Source: Asanoa ishikariensis (GTDB lineage Bacteria > Actinomycetota > Actinomycetes > Mycobacteriales > Micromonosporaceae). From it: a stretch of 64,000 bases of DNA. A program made the position numbers and the translations under genes. Position 1 is the stretch's first letter. Each line of letters begins with the position of its first letter. The notes under the pieces were generated by a model, which was not told the origin of the DNA, ran no database searches, and worked only from the letters and a program-made list of their open reading frames with translations. The stretch covers positions 124,001-188,000 of the forward strand of contig NZ_FNQB01000004.1 of NCBI RefSeq assembly GCF_900107455.1. The letters run 5' to 3'. Positions 16,242 to 24,451 of the stretch are shown here, piece by piece.

Positions 16242-17182
16242 CAGAATCCTCGGTAGACGTGGAGGTGGCCGCCGTACGGGCCACAGTGGTCGAGCAGGGC
16301 GAGGCGGCGGGCGCCGTCGAGGGAACTGCCGGCCGGCGGCACGGGGGAGGCGCGCGGGCATTGCGCGGCCAGCGCTTCGTGGAACGCGTCGACGAGCGGG
16401 CCGCCGGCCGCGACCAGCCGGCCGACCAGCGTCACCGGCACCGCGCCCGCGCCCGCTCCGGTGACGAAGGCGACCGCGCTCGCCGCGGTGTGCGCGAGCT
16501 CGGCCGCCGCCGATCGGATGACGCGGATGGACACCGGGTCGCCGCCCGCCGCCGCAGCGACCACGTCGGGAGCGAACCGGGCGATGTCGTCGACCATCCG
16601 CGGCGACGTGTAGATGCGCTCGGTGAGCTGGGGCAACGGTCCGAAGCGGTGCTGTGCGGCCGCGTCGAGCGCGGTGGCCGATCCCCGGCCGTCGACCGCC
16701 CGCAGCACGGCGGCGATGCCGGCGCGGCCGATCGCGAACGCGCTGCCGTCGTCGCCGAGCAGGTGGCCCCAGCCGTCGAGCCGGCGGATCGTCCCGGCGG
16801 CCGGGTCCACGACCAGGCAGCCGACCCCGGTGCCGACCGTGAGCGCGACACCGTGCGACGAGGGCAGTGCGCCCGCGTGCGCGGTCACGTTGTCGGCGCC
16901 GAGCACGACCTCCCGCGCTCCGAGCACGCGGGCGATGCCCGCCGAGAGCGCGTCGCGCCGGTTGGCGCTCGAGGGCAGTCCCGTCAGCCCGAGCACGACC
17001 CGTTCGACCGGGCCGGCCGCGCCGGCGGAGGCCCACGCCCGCTCGACCGCGTCGATGGTGGCGGTGATCGGGTCGCCGGCGTGGTAACTGAATCCGGGCG
17101 CCTCGTGCACCCGGTCGTCGCCGACGACGGCGAGCCGCAGCCGCGACTGTCCACCGTCGACACCGACGCGCAGCCCGCTCAT
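16241..17182 (-). CDS. BadF/BadG-type N-acetylhexosamine kinase
   Basis: 313 residues from the ATG at 17182. ASKHA-fold kinase with phosphate-1 loop 'RVGVDGGQSRLRLAVV', 'LTVGTGVGCLVVD', 'LDGWGHLLGDDGSAF' and an adenosine-motif region 'PVTLVGRLVAAGGPL'. This is the layout of bacterial homologues of human GlcNAc kinase. Given NanE next door, the substrate is probably N-acetylmannosamine, N-acetylglucosamine or N-acetylmuramate. It overlaps the permease gene by 4 nt. Confidence 0.9.
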   Translation of the reverse strand: MSGLRVGVDGGQSRLRLAVVGDDRVHEAPGFSYHAGDPITATIDAVERAWASAGAAGPVERVVLGLTGLPSSANRRDALSAGIARVLGAREVVLGADNVTAHAGALPSSHGVALTVGTGVGCLVVDPAAGTIRRLDGWGHLLGDDGSAFAIGRAGIAAVLRAVDGRGSATALDAAAQHRFGPLPQLTERIYTSPRMVDDIARFAPDVVAAAAGGDPVSIRVIRSAAAELAHTAASAVAFVTGAGAGAVPVTLVGRLVAAGGPLVDAFHEALAAQCPRASPVPPAGSSLDGARRLALLDHCGPYGGHLHVYRGF

Positions 17183-18018
17183 CGCAGGCCCGCGCTCATC
17201 GCGACGCCCTCGACGAATCGCTTCTGCAGGCTCAGGAACAGCACGATCGTCGGCAGCAGCGCGAGCACCGCAGCGGCCATCATCATCGGCACGCTGCTCG
17301 CGCCGAGGTTGTTGGCCTGCATGGCGGCGAGCCCGACCGGCAGCGTGCGGTGCTCGTCGTCGGAGGCGACCAGCAGCGGCCACAGGTGGCTGTCCCAGTT
17401 CATCAGGAAGATGAACAGCGCCAGCGCCGCGATCGGGCCGCGGACCAGCGGACCGATGATGGTCAGGAGGGTACGCACGACGCCGGCGCCGTCCAGCCGG
17501 GCGGCCTCGAGCAGCTCGTCGGGGACCGAGTCGATGCTCTGGCGCATCAGGAAGATGCCGAACGCGCTCGTACCCGCCGGGATGATCAGGCCCGCGAAGC
17601 TGTTGACCCAGCCGAGGTCGAACACCAGCGCGTACAGCGGGACGTAGATGACCTCGAGCGGCACCATCAGCGTCGCGAGCACGACCACGAACGCGGTGTT
17701 GCGTCCCGGGTACGAGAACTTCGAGAAGCTGTAGCCGGCCAGCGTGCAGGTGACGATGTTGAGCAGCGTGACCGAGACGCCGACGAACACGCTGTTGAGG
17801 TAGTAGCGGCTGAACGCGGCCTCGGTGAACGGCCGTGCGAAGTTGTGCCACTCGAAGCTGCTCGGCCACCAGTGCAGCGGCACCGAGAGCACCTCGCCGC
17901 CGGGCTTGAGCGCCGATAGGAAGGCGTACGCGAGGACCGCGGCGAACACGACCCCGCCGGCCGCGACGAGCAACTGGACCCCGACGCGGGCGGTTCGGCG
18001 CACCGGTGTGGTCTTCAT
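17179..18018 (-). CDS. carbohydrate ABC transporter permease, MalG-type
   Basis: 279 residues with six membrane helices and the EAA loop 'ELLEAARLDGAGVVRTLLTI', ending in the characteristic 'LFLSLQKRFVEGVAMSAG'. It pairs with the MalF-type permease immediately upstream (4-nt overlap) and the lipoprotein before it (CUT1 importer). No ATPase gene is in the operon, so a shared MsiK-like ATPase is expected. Confidence 0.95.
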   Translation of the reverse strand: MKTTPVRRTARVGVQLLVAAGGVVFAAVLAYAFLSALKPGGEVLSVPLHWWPSSFEWHNFARPFTEAAFSRYYLNSVFVGVSVTLLNIVTCTLAGYSFSKFSYPGRNTAFVVVLATLMVPLEVIYVPLYALVFDLGWVNSFAGLIIPAGTSAFGIFLMRQSIDSVPDELLEAARLDGAGVVRTLLTIIGPLVRGPIAALALFIFLMNWDSHLWPLLVASDDEHRTLPVGLAAMQANNLGASSVPMMMAAAVLALLPTIVLFLSLQKRFVEGVAMSAGLR

Positions 18019-18947
18019 GAGTCCTCCCGGCGGAACACCCGTAGCTGCACCATGGTGACGGCGATCAGCAGCGCGAACATGAGGACGGCGACCGCGCTGG
18101 CGCGGCCCATGCGGGCACTCTCGAACGCCGTCTTGTAGACGAACTGGTTGACCACCTCGGTGCCGAACGCGCCGTCGGTGAGCACGACCTGCGGGCTGAA
18201 CGACTGGAAGCCACGGATGACGGCGATGATCGTGCAGATCGCGGTGATGGGCTTGAGGAGCGGGAACGTGACCCGCCAGAAGCGTTGCCAGGCGTTGGCG
18301 CCGTCGACCAGGGCGGCCTCGTGCACCTCGGCCGGCAGCCGGGCGAGCCCCGCCAGGAAGAGGATCAGGAAGAACCCGGTCTCCTTCCAGACGCCCATGA
18401 TGACCAGTGCCCAGCGGGCGCTCGACGAGCTGCTCAGCCACGTCACGTCGAGTCCGAGCGTCTGGTTGAGCAGGCCGTCGGGGTGCAGGACGAGCCGCCA
18501 GACCACCGCGATCGCCACCCAGCTCGTCGCGACCGGCAGGAAGTAGAGCAGCCGCACCCAACCGAGGCCGGCGGTCATGCGGCGCAGCACGATCGCGAGC
18601 AGCAGCGCGAGAACGAGCGCCGGCAGGTACGTGCCGACCGTGTAGAAGATCGAGTTCAGGACGGTCTCGCGGAACCGGGGATCGGTGGCCAGGAACCGGA
18701 AGTTGTCCAGCCCGACGAACTCCGGCGGTGCGGTGAGGCTGTAGTCGAACAGGCTCAGGTAGAACACCCGCAGCCCGGGGTAGATGGCGAACACCGCGAA
18801 CAGCGCCAGGGCCGGCACCGAGAGCAGCGCGCCGAGCAGGTCGCGGCGGTGGACCCTCCGGCGCCGGCGGATGCCGGCGCCGGAGGGGCGGTGACGGGGG
18901 TTCACCGCGGGTGGGGAGGCCTGGTCCGGCCGGGTGGGGGCGGTCAC
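18015..18947 (-). CDS. carbohydrate ABC transporter permease, MalF-type
   Basis: 310 residues from the GTG at 18947, 2 nt after the binding-protein stop. A basic N-terminal tail ('RRRRRVHRRD') precedes six helices, with EAA loop 'EVHEAALVDGANAWQRFWRV'. Partner of the MalG-type permease; imports the amino sugar or its oligomer captured by the lipoprotein. Confidence 0.95.
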   Translation of the reverse strand: MTAPTRPDQASPPAVNPRHRPSGAGIRRRRRVHRRDLLGALLSVPALALFAVFAIYPGLRVFYLSLFDYSLTAPPEFVGLDNFRFLATDPRFRETVLNSIFYTVGTYLPALVLALLLAIVLRRMTAGLGWVRLLYFLPVATSWVAIAVVWRLVLHPDGLLNQTLGLDVTWLSSSSSARWALVIMGVWKETGFFLILFLAGLARLPAEVHEAALVDGANAWQRFWRVTFPLLKPITAICTIIAVIRGFQSFSPQVVLTDGAFGTEVVNQFVYKTAFESARMGRASAVAVLMFALLIAVTMVQLRVFRREDS

Positions 18948-18949
18948 GG

Positions 18950-20254
18950 CTAGCCGATGCTCCGCTGTACGGCCTCGTTCGCTTCGCGCAGCGCCTCGTC
19001 GACCGGCTTGCCGTCGAACACGGCCGCGTCGACCGCGTCGCGGATGGTGTCCTGCACCTCGGCCCAGTGCGGCCCGACCTGGTCGTACTTGCCGGTGCCG
19101 TAGGACTGTGCGATCACGTCGATGAACGGCATGGCCTTGGCCGGCGCGCTGGTCTCCCAGCCCTTGACGGGCTGGACGAAGCTGACGTCGGTCAGCCACC
19201 GCTCCTTCTGGCTGGCGAGGTAGGAGATGAACTTCCACGCCTCGGCCTTCTGCTTGCTGGCGTTGTTGACCGCCCAGAAGTATCCGTACACGCGGTTGAC
19301 CGGGGTCGAGGTCGCGGTGGGCTGGGGGAGCGGCACGACGGCCAGGTTCTTGTAGGTGTCGGGGTTCGACTCCTTGATCTGGTCCATCGACCACGGGTAG
19401 ACGATCGCCATGGACTGGGTGCCGCTGGCCAGGTCCTGGAACGGCGCGGTCGCGTCACGCGAGGAGGACTTCGGGTCGGAGATCCCCGAGGTGCGGGCCA
19501 GCTCGACCCACAGGCGCAGCGCCTCCTTGGTGCCTTCGGACTCCAGGTTCGCGGTCTTGCCGTCGGCGGAGACGATTGAGCCGCCGGTCTGGTTGGCCAG
19601 CGTCTGGAAATTCTGGCTGTACCAGCCGGAGTGCAGGTAGAGGAAGTTGAACGCCTGCTTGTGACCGGCCGCGTTGAGCTTCTTGCCGTAGTCGACGACC
19701 TGCTGCCAGGTCTTCGGCGGCTGCGCCGGATCGAGGCCGGCGTCCTTGAAGTGGGCGGTGTTGATGGCGAACGCGGTGCCGTTGAACTCGCTCGGCACGC
19801 CGAACAGCTTGCCCTCGGCGTCCTTGGCGCCGTCGAGCGTGCCGGGCACGTAGTCGGCCTCGACCTCGCCGACCGACGACTTGCCGAACGCCTTCGGGTC
19901 GATCTCGGCGAGCAGCCGCTTGGGCAGGTACTCACCACGCAGCGCGTTGTCGTCCATGTTGATGATGTCGGGCCCGGCGCCGGTCGACAGCGAGGTCAGC
20001 ATCTTGGTGTTGAACTCGGTGTTCGGGATCGTCTGGTACTCGATCTTGACGTTCGGGTTCTTGCTCTCGTACTCGGCGATCAGCTTCTTGTTCAGGTCGA
20101 TCATCGGCGGGTGCGTGTGGGTCCAGAACGTGATCGTCACGTTCCCGCCGGCGGCGTCGTCACTGCCCCCGCCGCAGGCGGCCGAGCCGGCCGCCACGAC
20201 GGCCAATGTCGCCGCAATAGCCATAAAACGCCTTCGATGTATGCGCGTTCTCAC
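18950..20254 (-). CDS. extracellular solute-binding lipoprotein, CUT1 family 1
   Basis: 434 residues. A signal peptide with twin arginines (RRRF) ends in lipobox 'AGSAAC' (Cys at about residue 27), so it is a lipid-anchored receptor. Body features of family 1 binding proteins: 'TITFWTHTHPPMIDLN', 'GPDIINMDDNALRGEYL', 'FGVPSEFNGTAFAINT', 'KAEAWKFISYLASQKE'. It binds the sugar imported by the two permeases that follow at 2 nt. An amino-sugar ligand is inferred from the operon. Confidence 0.95.
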   Translation of the reverse strand: MRTRIHRRRFMAIAATLAVVAAGSAACGGGSDDAAGGNVTITFWTHTHPPMIDLNKKLIAEYESKNPNVKIEYQTIPNTEFNTKMLTSLSTGAGPDIINMDDNALRGEYLPKRLLAEIDPKAFGKSSVGEVEADYVPGTLDGAKDAEGKLFGVPSEFNGTAFAINTAHFKDAGLDPAQPPKTWQQVVDYGKKLNAAGHKQAFNFLYLHSGWYSQNFQTLANQTGGSIVSADGKTANLESEGTKEALRLWVELARTSGISDPKSSSRDATAPFQDLASGTQSMAIVYPWSMDQIKESNPDTYKNLAVVPLPQPTATSTPVNRVYGYFWAVNNASKQKAEAWKFISYLASQKERWLTDVSFVQPVKGWETSAPAKAMPFIDVIAQSYGTGKYDQVGPHWAEVQDTIRDAVDAAVFDGKPVDEALREANEAVQRSIG

Positions 20255-20278
20255 CGTGGTACCTCCATGAAAGGTGCG

Positions 20279-21013
20279 CTACCGCTGGGGTTCGGGGGTT
20301 CTCTTCGTCGGCTTGAGCTCGACGGTGATCGTGTAGTAGTCGCCGCGGTAGACGGACTCGCCGTACTCGACGACCCGGCCGTGCCGGTCCCGGACCAGCG
20401 TCCGAATGCGGAAACACGGCTGTGTGACGGAGATGCAGAGCAGTTCGGCCGTACGGGCGTCCGGCAACGCCGGCTCGACCTGTGCGGTGCCCGAGATGAT
20501 GTCGATGCCGTAGCGCTCTTCCATCAGCGCGTACCAGGAGCCTTCGAGGTCTTCGGCGCCCAGGTCCGGAAACAGCCGGGCCGGGACGATGTTGGTCTCG
20601 ACGGCGAGCGGTTCCTCGTCGCCGGACCGCAGCCGGATGAAGCGGATCACCGGGTCGCCCTCGGGCACCCGCAACTGTCGGGCGACCTGGGTGGTCGCCC
20701 GCATCCGGCGGATGTCCAGGGTCCGGCTGCTGGCCTTGACGCCGCGGCGCGTCATCTCCTCGGTGAACGAGGCGATCGTCAGGTGCCGAGGAACCCGCGG
20801 CTTGCTCGTGTAGGTGCCCTGGCGTTCGCGACGCTCCAGCAGACCGTCGAGCACCAGCCCGTCGATCGCCTTGCGGAGCGTCATCCGCGCCACCGACCAG
20901 CGCTGGGCCAGCTCGCGCTCGGCGGGTATCCGCTCGCCGACCGGAAGCGAGTCGATCAGATGCAGCAGGCGGGCCCGAGCCTCGGCCGCACGGTCGGAGC
21001 CGTCCAACAACAT
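20279..21013 (-). CDS. GntR family regulator with UTRA domain (DasR/NagR-like)
   Basis: 244 residues. I choose the ATG at 21013 because AGGAGGTGA sits 7-8 nt upstream; ATG 21055 gives a longer form with no ribosome-binding site. The winged helix includes 'GERIPAERELAQRWSVARMT' and 'LRKAIDGLVLDGLLER', and the UTRA domain 'EPLAVETNIVPARLFPDL' and 'YYTITVELKP'. This is the HutC subfamily, which includes DasR. It is the first gene of the amino-sugar operon (24-bp gap to the lipoprotein) and likely represses it until an amino-sugar phosphate binds. A DasR-box-like sequence lies ~90 bp upstream. Confidence 0.93.
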   Translation of the reverse strand: MLLDGSDRAAEARARLLHLIDSLPVGERIPAERELAQRWSVARMTLRKAIDGLVLDGLLERRERQGTYTSKPRVPRHLTIASFTEEMTRRGVKASSRTLDIRRMRATTQVARQLRVPEGDPVIRFIRLRSGDEEPLAVETNIVPARLFPDLGAEDLEGSWYALMEERYGIDIISGTAQVEPALPDARTAELLCISVTQPCFRIRTLVRDRHGRVVEYGESVYRGDYYTITVELKPTKRTPEPQR

Positions 21014-21101
21014 CGCGCTCACCTCCTGCCACCCGACGTCGGCATCGATTCGCATGCCGATCTTTGTTCGCGTTGGTGGCACGCTAGTGCGGCCAGGCGC
21101 C

Positions 21102-21117
21102 GCTGGGCTAGACCATG
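21102..21117 (-). promoter_or_regulatory. DasR-box-like operator upstream of the amino-sugar operon
   Basis: GCTGGGCTAGACCATG differs from the known dre consensus ACTGGTCTAGACCACT at a few positions but keeps CTGG-x-CTAGACCA. A second half-site TAGACCA occurs at 21131-21137. Both precede the GntR/UTRA gene, which suggests autoregulation. Confidence 0.55.
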
Positions 21118-21245
21118 GACCGAATTCGAATAGACCAGGCGATGATCTGGCCCGACAAAACAGCAGGTGAGGACCCTTTCTCTCGCGACGGCGCCGGCAT
21201 CGTGGTCTATCGGCGGCCCGCAAGACACGCGCCCGGACACAAAAA

Positions 21246-21283
21246 CGCCGGCGGTGACAGCATTTTCGCTGTCACCGCCGGCG
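21246..21283 (-). terminator. strong intrinsic terminator of the small secreted-protein gene
   Basis: Perfect 16-bp inverted repeat CGCCGGCGGTGACAGC / GCTGTCACCGCCGGCG with a 6-nt loop. On the minus strand it is followed by TTTTTG, a classical rho-independent terminator for the gene at 21304-21822. Confidence 0.93.
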
Positions 21284-21303
21284 CGGTGTTTCTCCGGGTT
21301 TGG

Positions 21304-21822
21304 TCAGCTGGTGCCGATGTACGGCCAGTACGGCAGCTTCTCCGATGTGAAACGGTGGTAGCGCCCGGCGTACTGGTAGGGCACGCCGGACCAGATCTCA
21401 CCGAAGTCGACGTCGAAGGCCCAGATGGGCGCGGTGTGGTACGGGTACACGGTGGCGTAACAGCCGGTCTTGTCCCTGAACTTGCCGACCTCTTTGCTCT
21501 CGTTCGTGCCGAACTTCATCATGACCCGGGCGACCACACCACGCCCGTTGGCGAGGGTGTCCGAGACGCAGACCGTCACCTCGGCGTTGTACCAGTTGTC
21601 CCCCGGGGTGTACCAGTAGTTGACCTTGAGTGAGTACTGGCCGATCCGCTGCCCGGCGGAGTTGTACATGTCCATGAGCGGGGTACCCGGCTGGCCCTGG
21701 TAGTTCCGCAGCGCACTGTTGTTGGGCAGGTTCGACGCGGCGAACGCGGTCGACGGGGCGAGGACGGCCATCACCGTTGCGATGACGACCGCGACGCCGG
21801 CCCTGCGCAAGATTCTCTTCAT
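21304..21822 (-). CDS. small secreted protein, unrecognised
   Basis: 172 residues with a clear Sec signal peptide (basic 'MKRILRRAG', hydrophobic core, cleavage near 'AFAAS'). The mature part (about 143 residues) is rich in Tyr, Trp and Asn with two cysteines ('VTVCVSDTL', 'KTGCYATVY') that could form a disulfide, and looks all-beta. I do not recognise the family. It stands alone, with its own terminator, and its start faces the first esterase gene across ~200 bp that contain the LacI-type operators. Confidence 0.8.
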   Translation of the reverse strand: MKRILRRAGVAVVIATVMAVLAPSTAFAASNLPNNSALRNYQGQPGTPLMDMYNSAGQRIGQYSLKVNYWYTPGDNWYNAEVTVCVSDTLANGRGVVARVMMKFGTNESKEVGKFRDKTGCYATVYPYHTAPIWAFDVDFGEIWSGVPYQYAGRYHRFTSEKLPYWPYIGTS

Positions 21823-21889
21823 CGCGTGATCATCGATGGATCTACCTGTCTCTGTCTACCCACTTCCCAGGGAGGTCGTCGAGCGGCGT

Positions 21890-21928
21890 AGTACGACGTT
21901 GTAAAGAACTTCTTTACAACGTCGTAAA
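21890..21928 (+). promoter_or_regulatory. tandem LacI-type operators upstream of esterase 1
   Basis: A 15-bp perfect inverted repeat TACGACGTTGTAAAG (21892-21906) / CTTTACAACGTCGTA (21912-21926) with a 5-nt centre. Each arm is itself a near-palindrome of form TTTAC(A/G)ACGT(C/T)GTAAA with a central CG, as in LacI-family operators: sites at 21890-21905 and 21913-21928. The second site is repeated exactly before the paralogue at 24376. The likely -35 (TTTACA 21913-21918) lies within the operator. Confidence 0.75.
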
Positions 21929-22023
21929 GCGCTTGTAACGTGGCGCCAACCGTCAGTCATCGTGGGTGCCCGATGGGCAAGTTTCACCCTCACCCTGACG
22001 GTCGCGATCAAGGACGAGAGGTA

Positions 22024-24267
22024 GTGAGAGTCTTGCAACTGAGCAAGCGGTTCCGAGGGGCTCTGAAACCAGTCGCGGCTGTCGTGCTCGCTTCGGCGAT
22101 GGTGCTGAGCATGTCGAGCGTGGCGCGGGCCGAGGACGGGGTCGACCTGACCCCAGGCCCGCACGTCGTCGCGGATCCCAACTCGCCGACGGGTTACACG
22201 GGGCACTTCGTGTATCACAACCCGACCGCGACCAGCGTGCGGTTCGTCGCCGACATCCTGCTGCGCAACTGGGCGGACCCGACGGACACGACGGTCTACC
22301 AGCCGCAGCAGTACCGGCCCGGTCTGATGCGCGGCGCCGGTGCGTACGACGTGCAGATGACCAACGCCGGCGACGGCAACTGGGTCACCGACGTGCCCCT
22401 GGCGGCCGGCCCGAACCAGTACTGGTTCTACGTCAACAACAACACGAGCTTGTGGGTGGCCGACCCGGCGAACTCTCCGATCTACCCCCCGGACGGCCTG
22501 ACGGGTACGGCCCGGCGCTCCTTCAACAGGGTCAACGTGCCCTATGACGCCGCGAAGCAGAACTACGCACCGCTGGCCGAGAAGGTGATCGCGAACCCGC
22601 GGCCGGACACGCCGAAGGGCACGTGGAGCTACGTGCCGATCCAGATCGGCACGGCCACGCGGACGCTGGGTGTCTATCTCCCGCCCGGCTACGACCCTGA
22701 CCGCGCCCAGCCGTACAAGACGATCTACATGCAGCACGGCAGCGGTCAGGACCAGTCCGACTGGCTGAACATCGGCAGCGTGCCGGTCGTCATGGACAAC
22801 CTGATCGCCGACGGACAGACCGAGCCCGCGGTCATCGTGACGACGAACTCCCAGTACATGGGTGCCTCGCCGTACACGACCAACCTCGAGGGCATCATCA
22901 TCCCGTTCGTCCAGAGCCACTACAACGTCTCGACGGACCGGATGGACAGGGCGTTCGCCGGCCTGTCGATGGGTGCGTCGATGACGATCAACATCATCAA
23001 CAACAACCCACTGCGCTTCGGCTACTACGGCGCCTTCAGTTGGACCCCGCCGCCGCGCACGACCACGGCGAACATCAAGCAGGCCTACATCTACCTGGGC
23101 TGCGGTGCGTGGGACAACCTGAACCTCTGCGTCACGCAGGCACAGCTCAACGCCATGAACGGGCTCGTCAACTACAAGTTCGACAAGATCGCTGGTGGCC
23201 ACGACTTCAACGCCTGGCCGCAGCTCTTCGCGAACTTCGCCAGGAATTACGTGTGGCAGCGAGGGGCGTTCGTCAACGGTGCCCCCGCGTTCGCCGCTGG
23301 TGACGAGTCGCAGTCGGTCGACGAGAACCGCGAGCTGTCGTTCGGTGTGGCGGCGACGGATCCCGATGGCGATGCGCTGACGTACTCGGCCAGCGGTCTG
23401 CCGGCGGGTGCGAGCTTCGACCCGGCGACGCAGCGGTTCTCGTGGACTCCCGGCTTCGACCAGGCGGGCACCTACCCGGTCACCTTCGAAGCCCGTGACG
23501 GCACGAGGTCGTACAGCCTGTCGGCCAGCAAGGACGTCACCATCGCGGTCCGCGACGTGCCCGCGCCGGCGGCCCAGACGGCGCCGTCCGTCAGCGGCGC
23601 CGCCGAGGTCAACGGGGTCCTGACCGCCGCACCCGGCACCTGGGACGTCGACGGCACCACGTTCGGCTACCAATGGTCGGCGGACGGCCAGGCGATCGCC
23701 GGTGCCACCGGCACCAAGCTGGTGGTGACGCCGGAGCTGTCCGGCAAGGCGGTCACGGTCACCGTGACGGCGAGCGCCGCCGGTCGGCCGGACGGCAGCG
23801 CCACGTCCCAGCCCGTCACGATCAAGGCGGTCGCGGCATGGGCGTCGACGGCCGTCTACAACGCCGGTGACCTGGTCATCCACAAGGGAAAGCTCTACAA
23901 GGCGAGCTGGTGGACCCAGAACCAGGCGCCGGGGGTTCCGACCGGGTCGTGGCAGGAGTTGGCCGTCACGGCCGACGGCTCCACGGCGTGGGCGGCCTCG
24001 CGCACCTTCAACGCCGGTGAGCAGGCCTACTACGAGGGCAAGCTCTACAAGGCCCAGTGGTGGACCCGCGATCAGACGCCGGGGGACCCGAACGGGCCAT
24101 GGGCCGAGGTCGTGAGCACGCCTGCCGGCGCGCCTGATTGGACCGCGACCACGATTTATAACGCGGGCGACAAGGTCACCTTTCAAGGCCACGTCTACCA
24201 GGCACAATGGTGGACGAGAAATGCGACCCCGGCGGTTTCGGGCGGCCCCTGGAAGCTGATCTCCTAA
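22024..24267 (+). CDS. secreted multidomain esterase 1 (feruloyl/acetyl-xylan esterase-like) with three CBM5/12-type modules
   Basis: 747 residues from the GTG at 22024 (GAGAGG just upstream; same start context as its paralogue). Signal peptide (1-36, 'SVARA|ED'), an E-set beta-sandwich domain (about 40-175) and an esterase-D-like alpha/beta hydrolase domain (about 195-410) with Ser315 in GLSMG and His393 in 'AGGHDFNAW'. Then a He_PIG/cadherin-like Ig domain (about 425-515), an Ig-like domain (about 525-610), and three repeats (about 612-655, 662-700, 706-747) of the 'Y-x-GD-x-V-x-G-x-Y-A-WWT' chitin/cellulose-binding CBM5/12 pattern. It should de-esterify plant polysaccharide outside the cell. 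Preceded by LacI-type operators. Confidence 0.85.
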   Translation: MRVLQLSKRFRGALKPVAAVVLASAMVLSMSSVARAEDGVDLTPGPHVVADPNSPTGYTGHFVYHNPTATSVRFVADILLRNWADPTDTTVYQPQQYRPGLMRGAGAYDVQMTNAGDGNWVTDVPLAAGPNQYWFYVNNNTSLWVADPANSPIYPPDGLTGTARRSFNRVNVPYDAAKQNYAPLAEKVIANPRPDTPKGTWSYVPIQIGTATRTLGVYLPPGYDPDRAQPYKTIYMQHGSGQDQSDWLNIGSVPVVMDNLIADGQTEPAVIVTTNSQYMGASPYTTNLEGIIIPFVQSHYNVSTDRMDRAFAGLSMGASMTINIINNNPLRFGYYGAFSWTPPPRTTTANIKQAYIYLGCGAWDNLNLCVTQAQLNAMNGLVNYKFDKIAGGHDFNAWPQLFANFARNYVWQRGAFVNGAPAFAAGDESQSVDENRELSFGVAATDPDGDALTYSASGLPAGASFDPATQRFSWTPGFDQAGTYPVTFEARDGTRSYSLSASKDVTIAVRDVPAPAAQTAPSVSGAAEVNGVLTAAPGTWDVDGTTFGYQWSADGQAIAGATGTKLVVTPELSGKAVTVTVTASAAGRPDGSATSQPVTIKAVAAWASTAVYNAGDLVIHKGKLYKASWWTQNQAPGVPTGSWQELAVTADGSTAWAASRTFNAGEQAYYEGKLYKAQWWTRDQTPGDPNGPWAEVVSTPAGAPDWTATTIYNAGDKVTFQGHVYQAQWWTRNATPAVSGGPWKLIS

Positions 24268-24288
24268 GCGTTCCGCAACGAAACGGAA

Positions 24289-24315
24289 GCCGGGGCCGAA
24301 ATATTCGGTCCCGGC
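24289..24315 (+). terminator. terminator after esterase 1
   Basis: GCCGGGGCCGAA / TTCGGTCCCGGC, 12-bp stem with one G-U pair and a 3-nt loop ATA, 21 bp after the stop. Confidence 0.8.
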
Positions 24316-24358
24316 CAATCCGTCGTTCTCATAAAACTCTCGATCGCGGTTATGGAAG

Positions 24359-24391
24359 ACGTTGTGAACACCTTCTTTACAACGTCGTAAA
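24359..24391 (+). promoter_or_regulatory. LacI-type operator pair upstream of esterase 2
   Basis: TTTACAACGTCGTAAA (24376-24391) is identical to the site at 21913-21928. A weaker copy (core GACGTTGT) lies at about 24357-24372, with the same spacing as in front of esterase 1. A GATAGT -10-like hexamer follows at 24397-24402. Confidence 0.72.
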
Positions 24392-24451
24392 TCGACGATA
24401 GTTTTGCTCCCGAGCGCCACTCGGCGCTCACCGGCCGTTCAAGGAGGAACG

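Noticed and set aside
22024-24267. Direct repeats between 22.0-23.6 kb and 24.5-26.0 kb as a mobile or composite element
   Set aside because: Explained by gene duplication of the esterase; no transposase, terminal inverted repeats or target-site duplications are visible.
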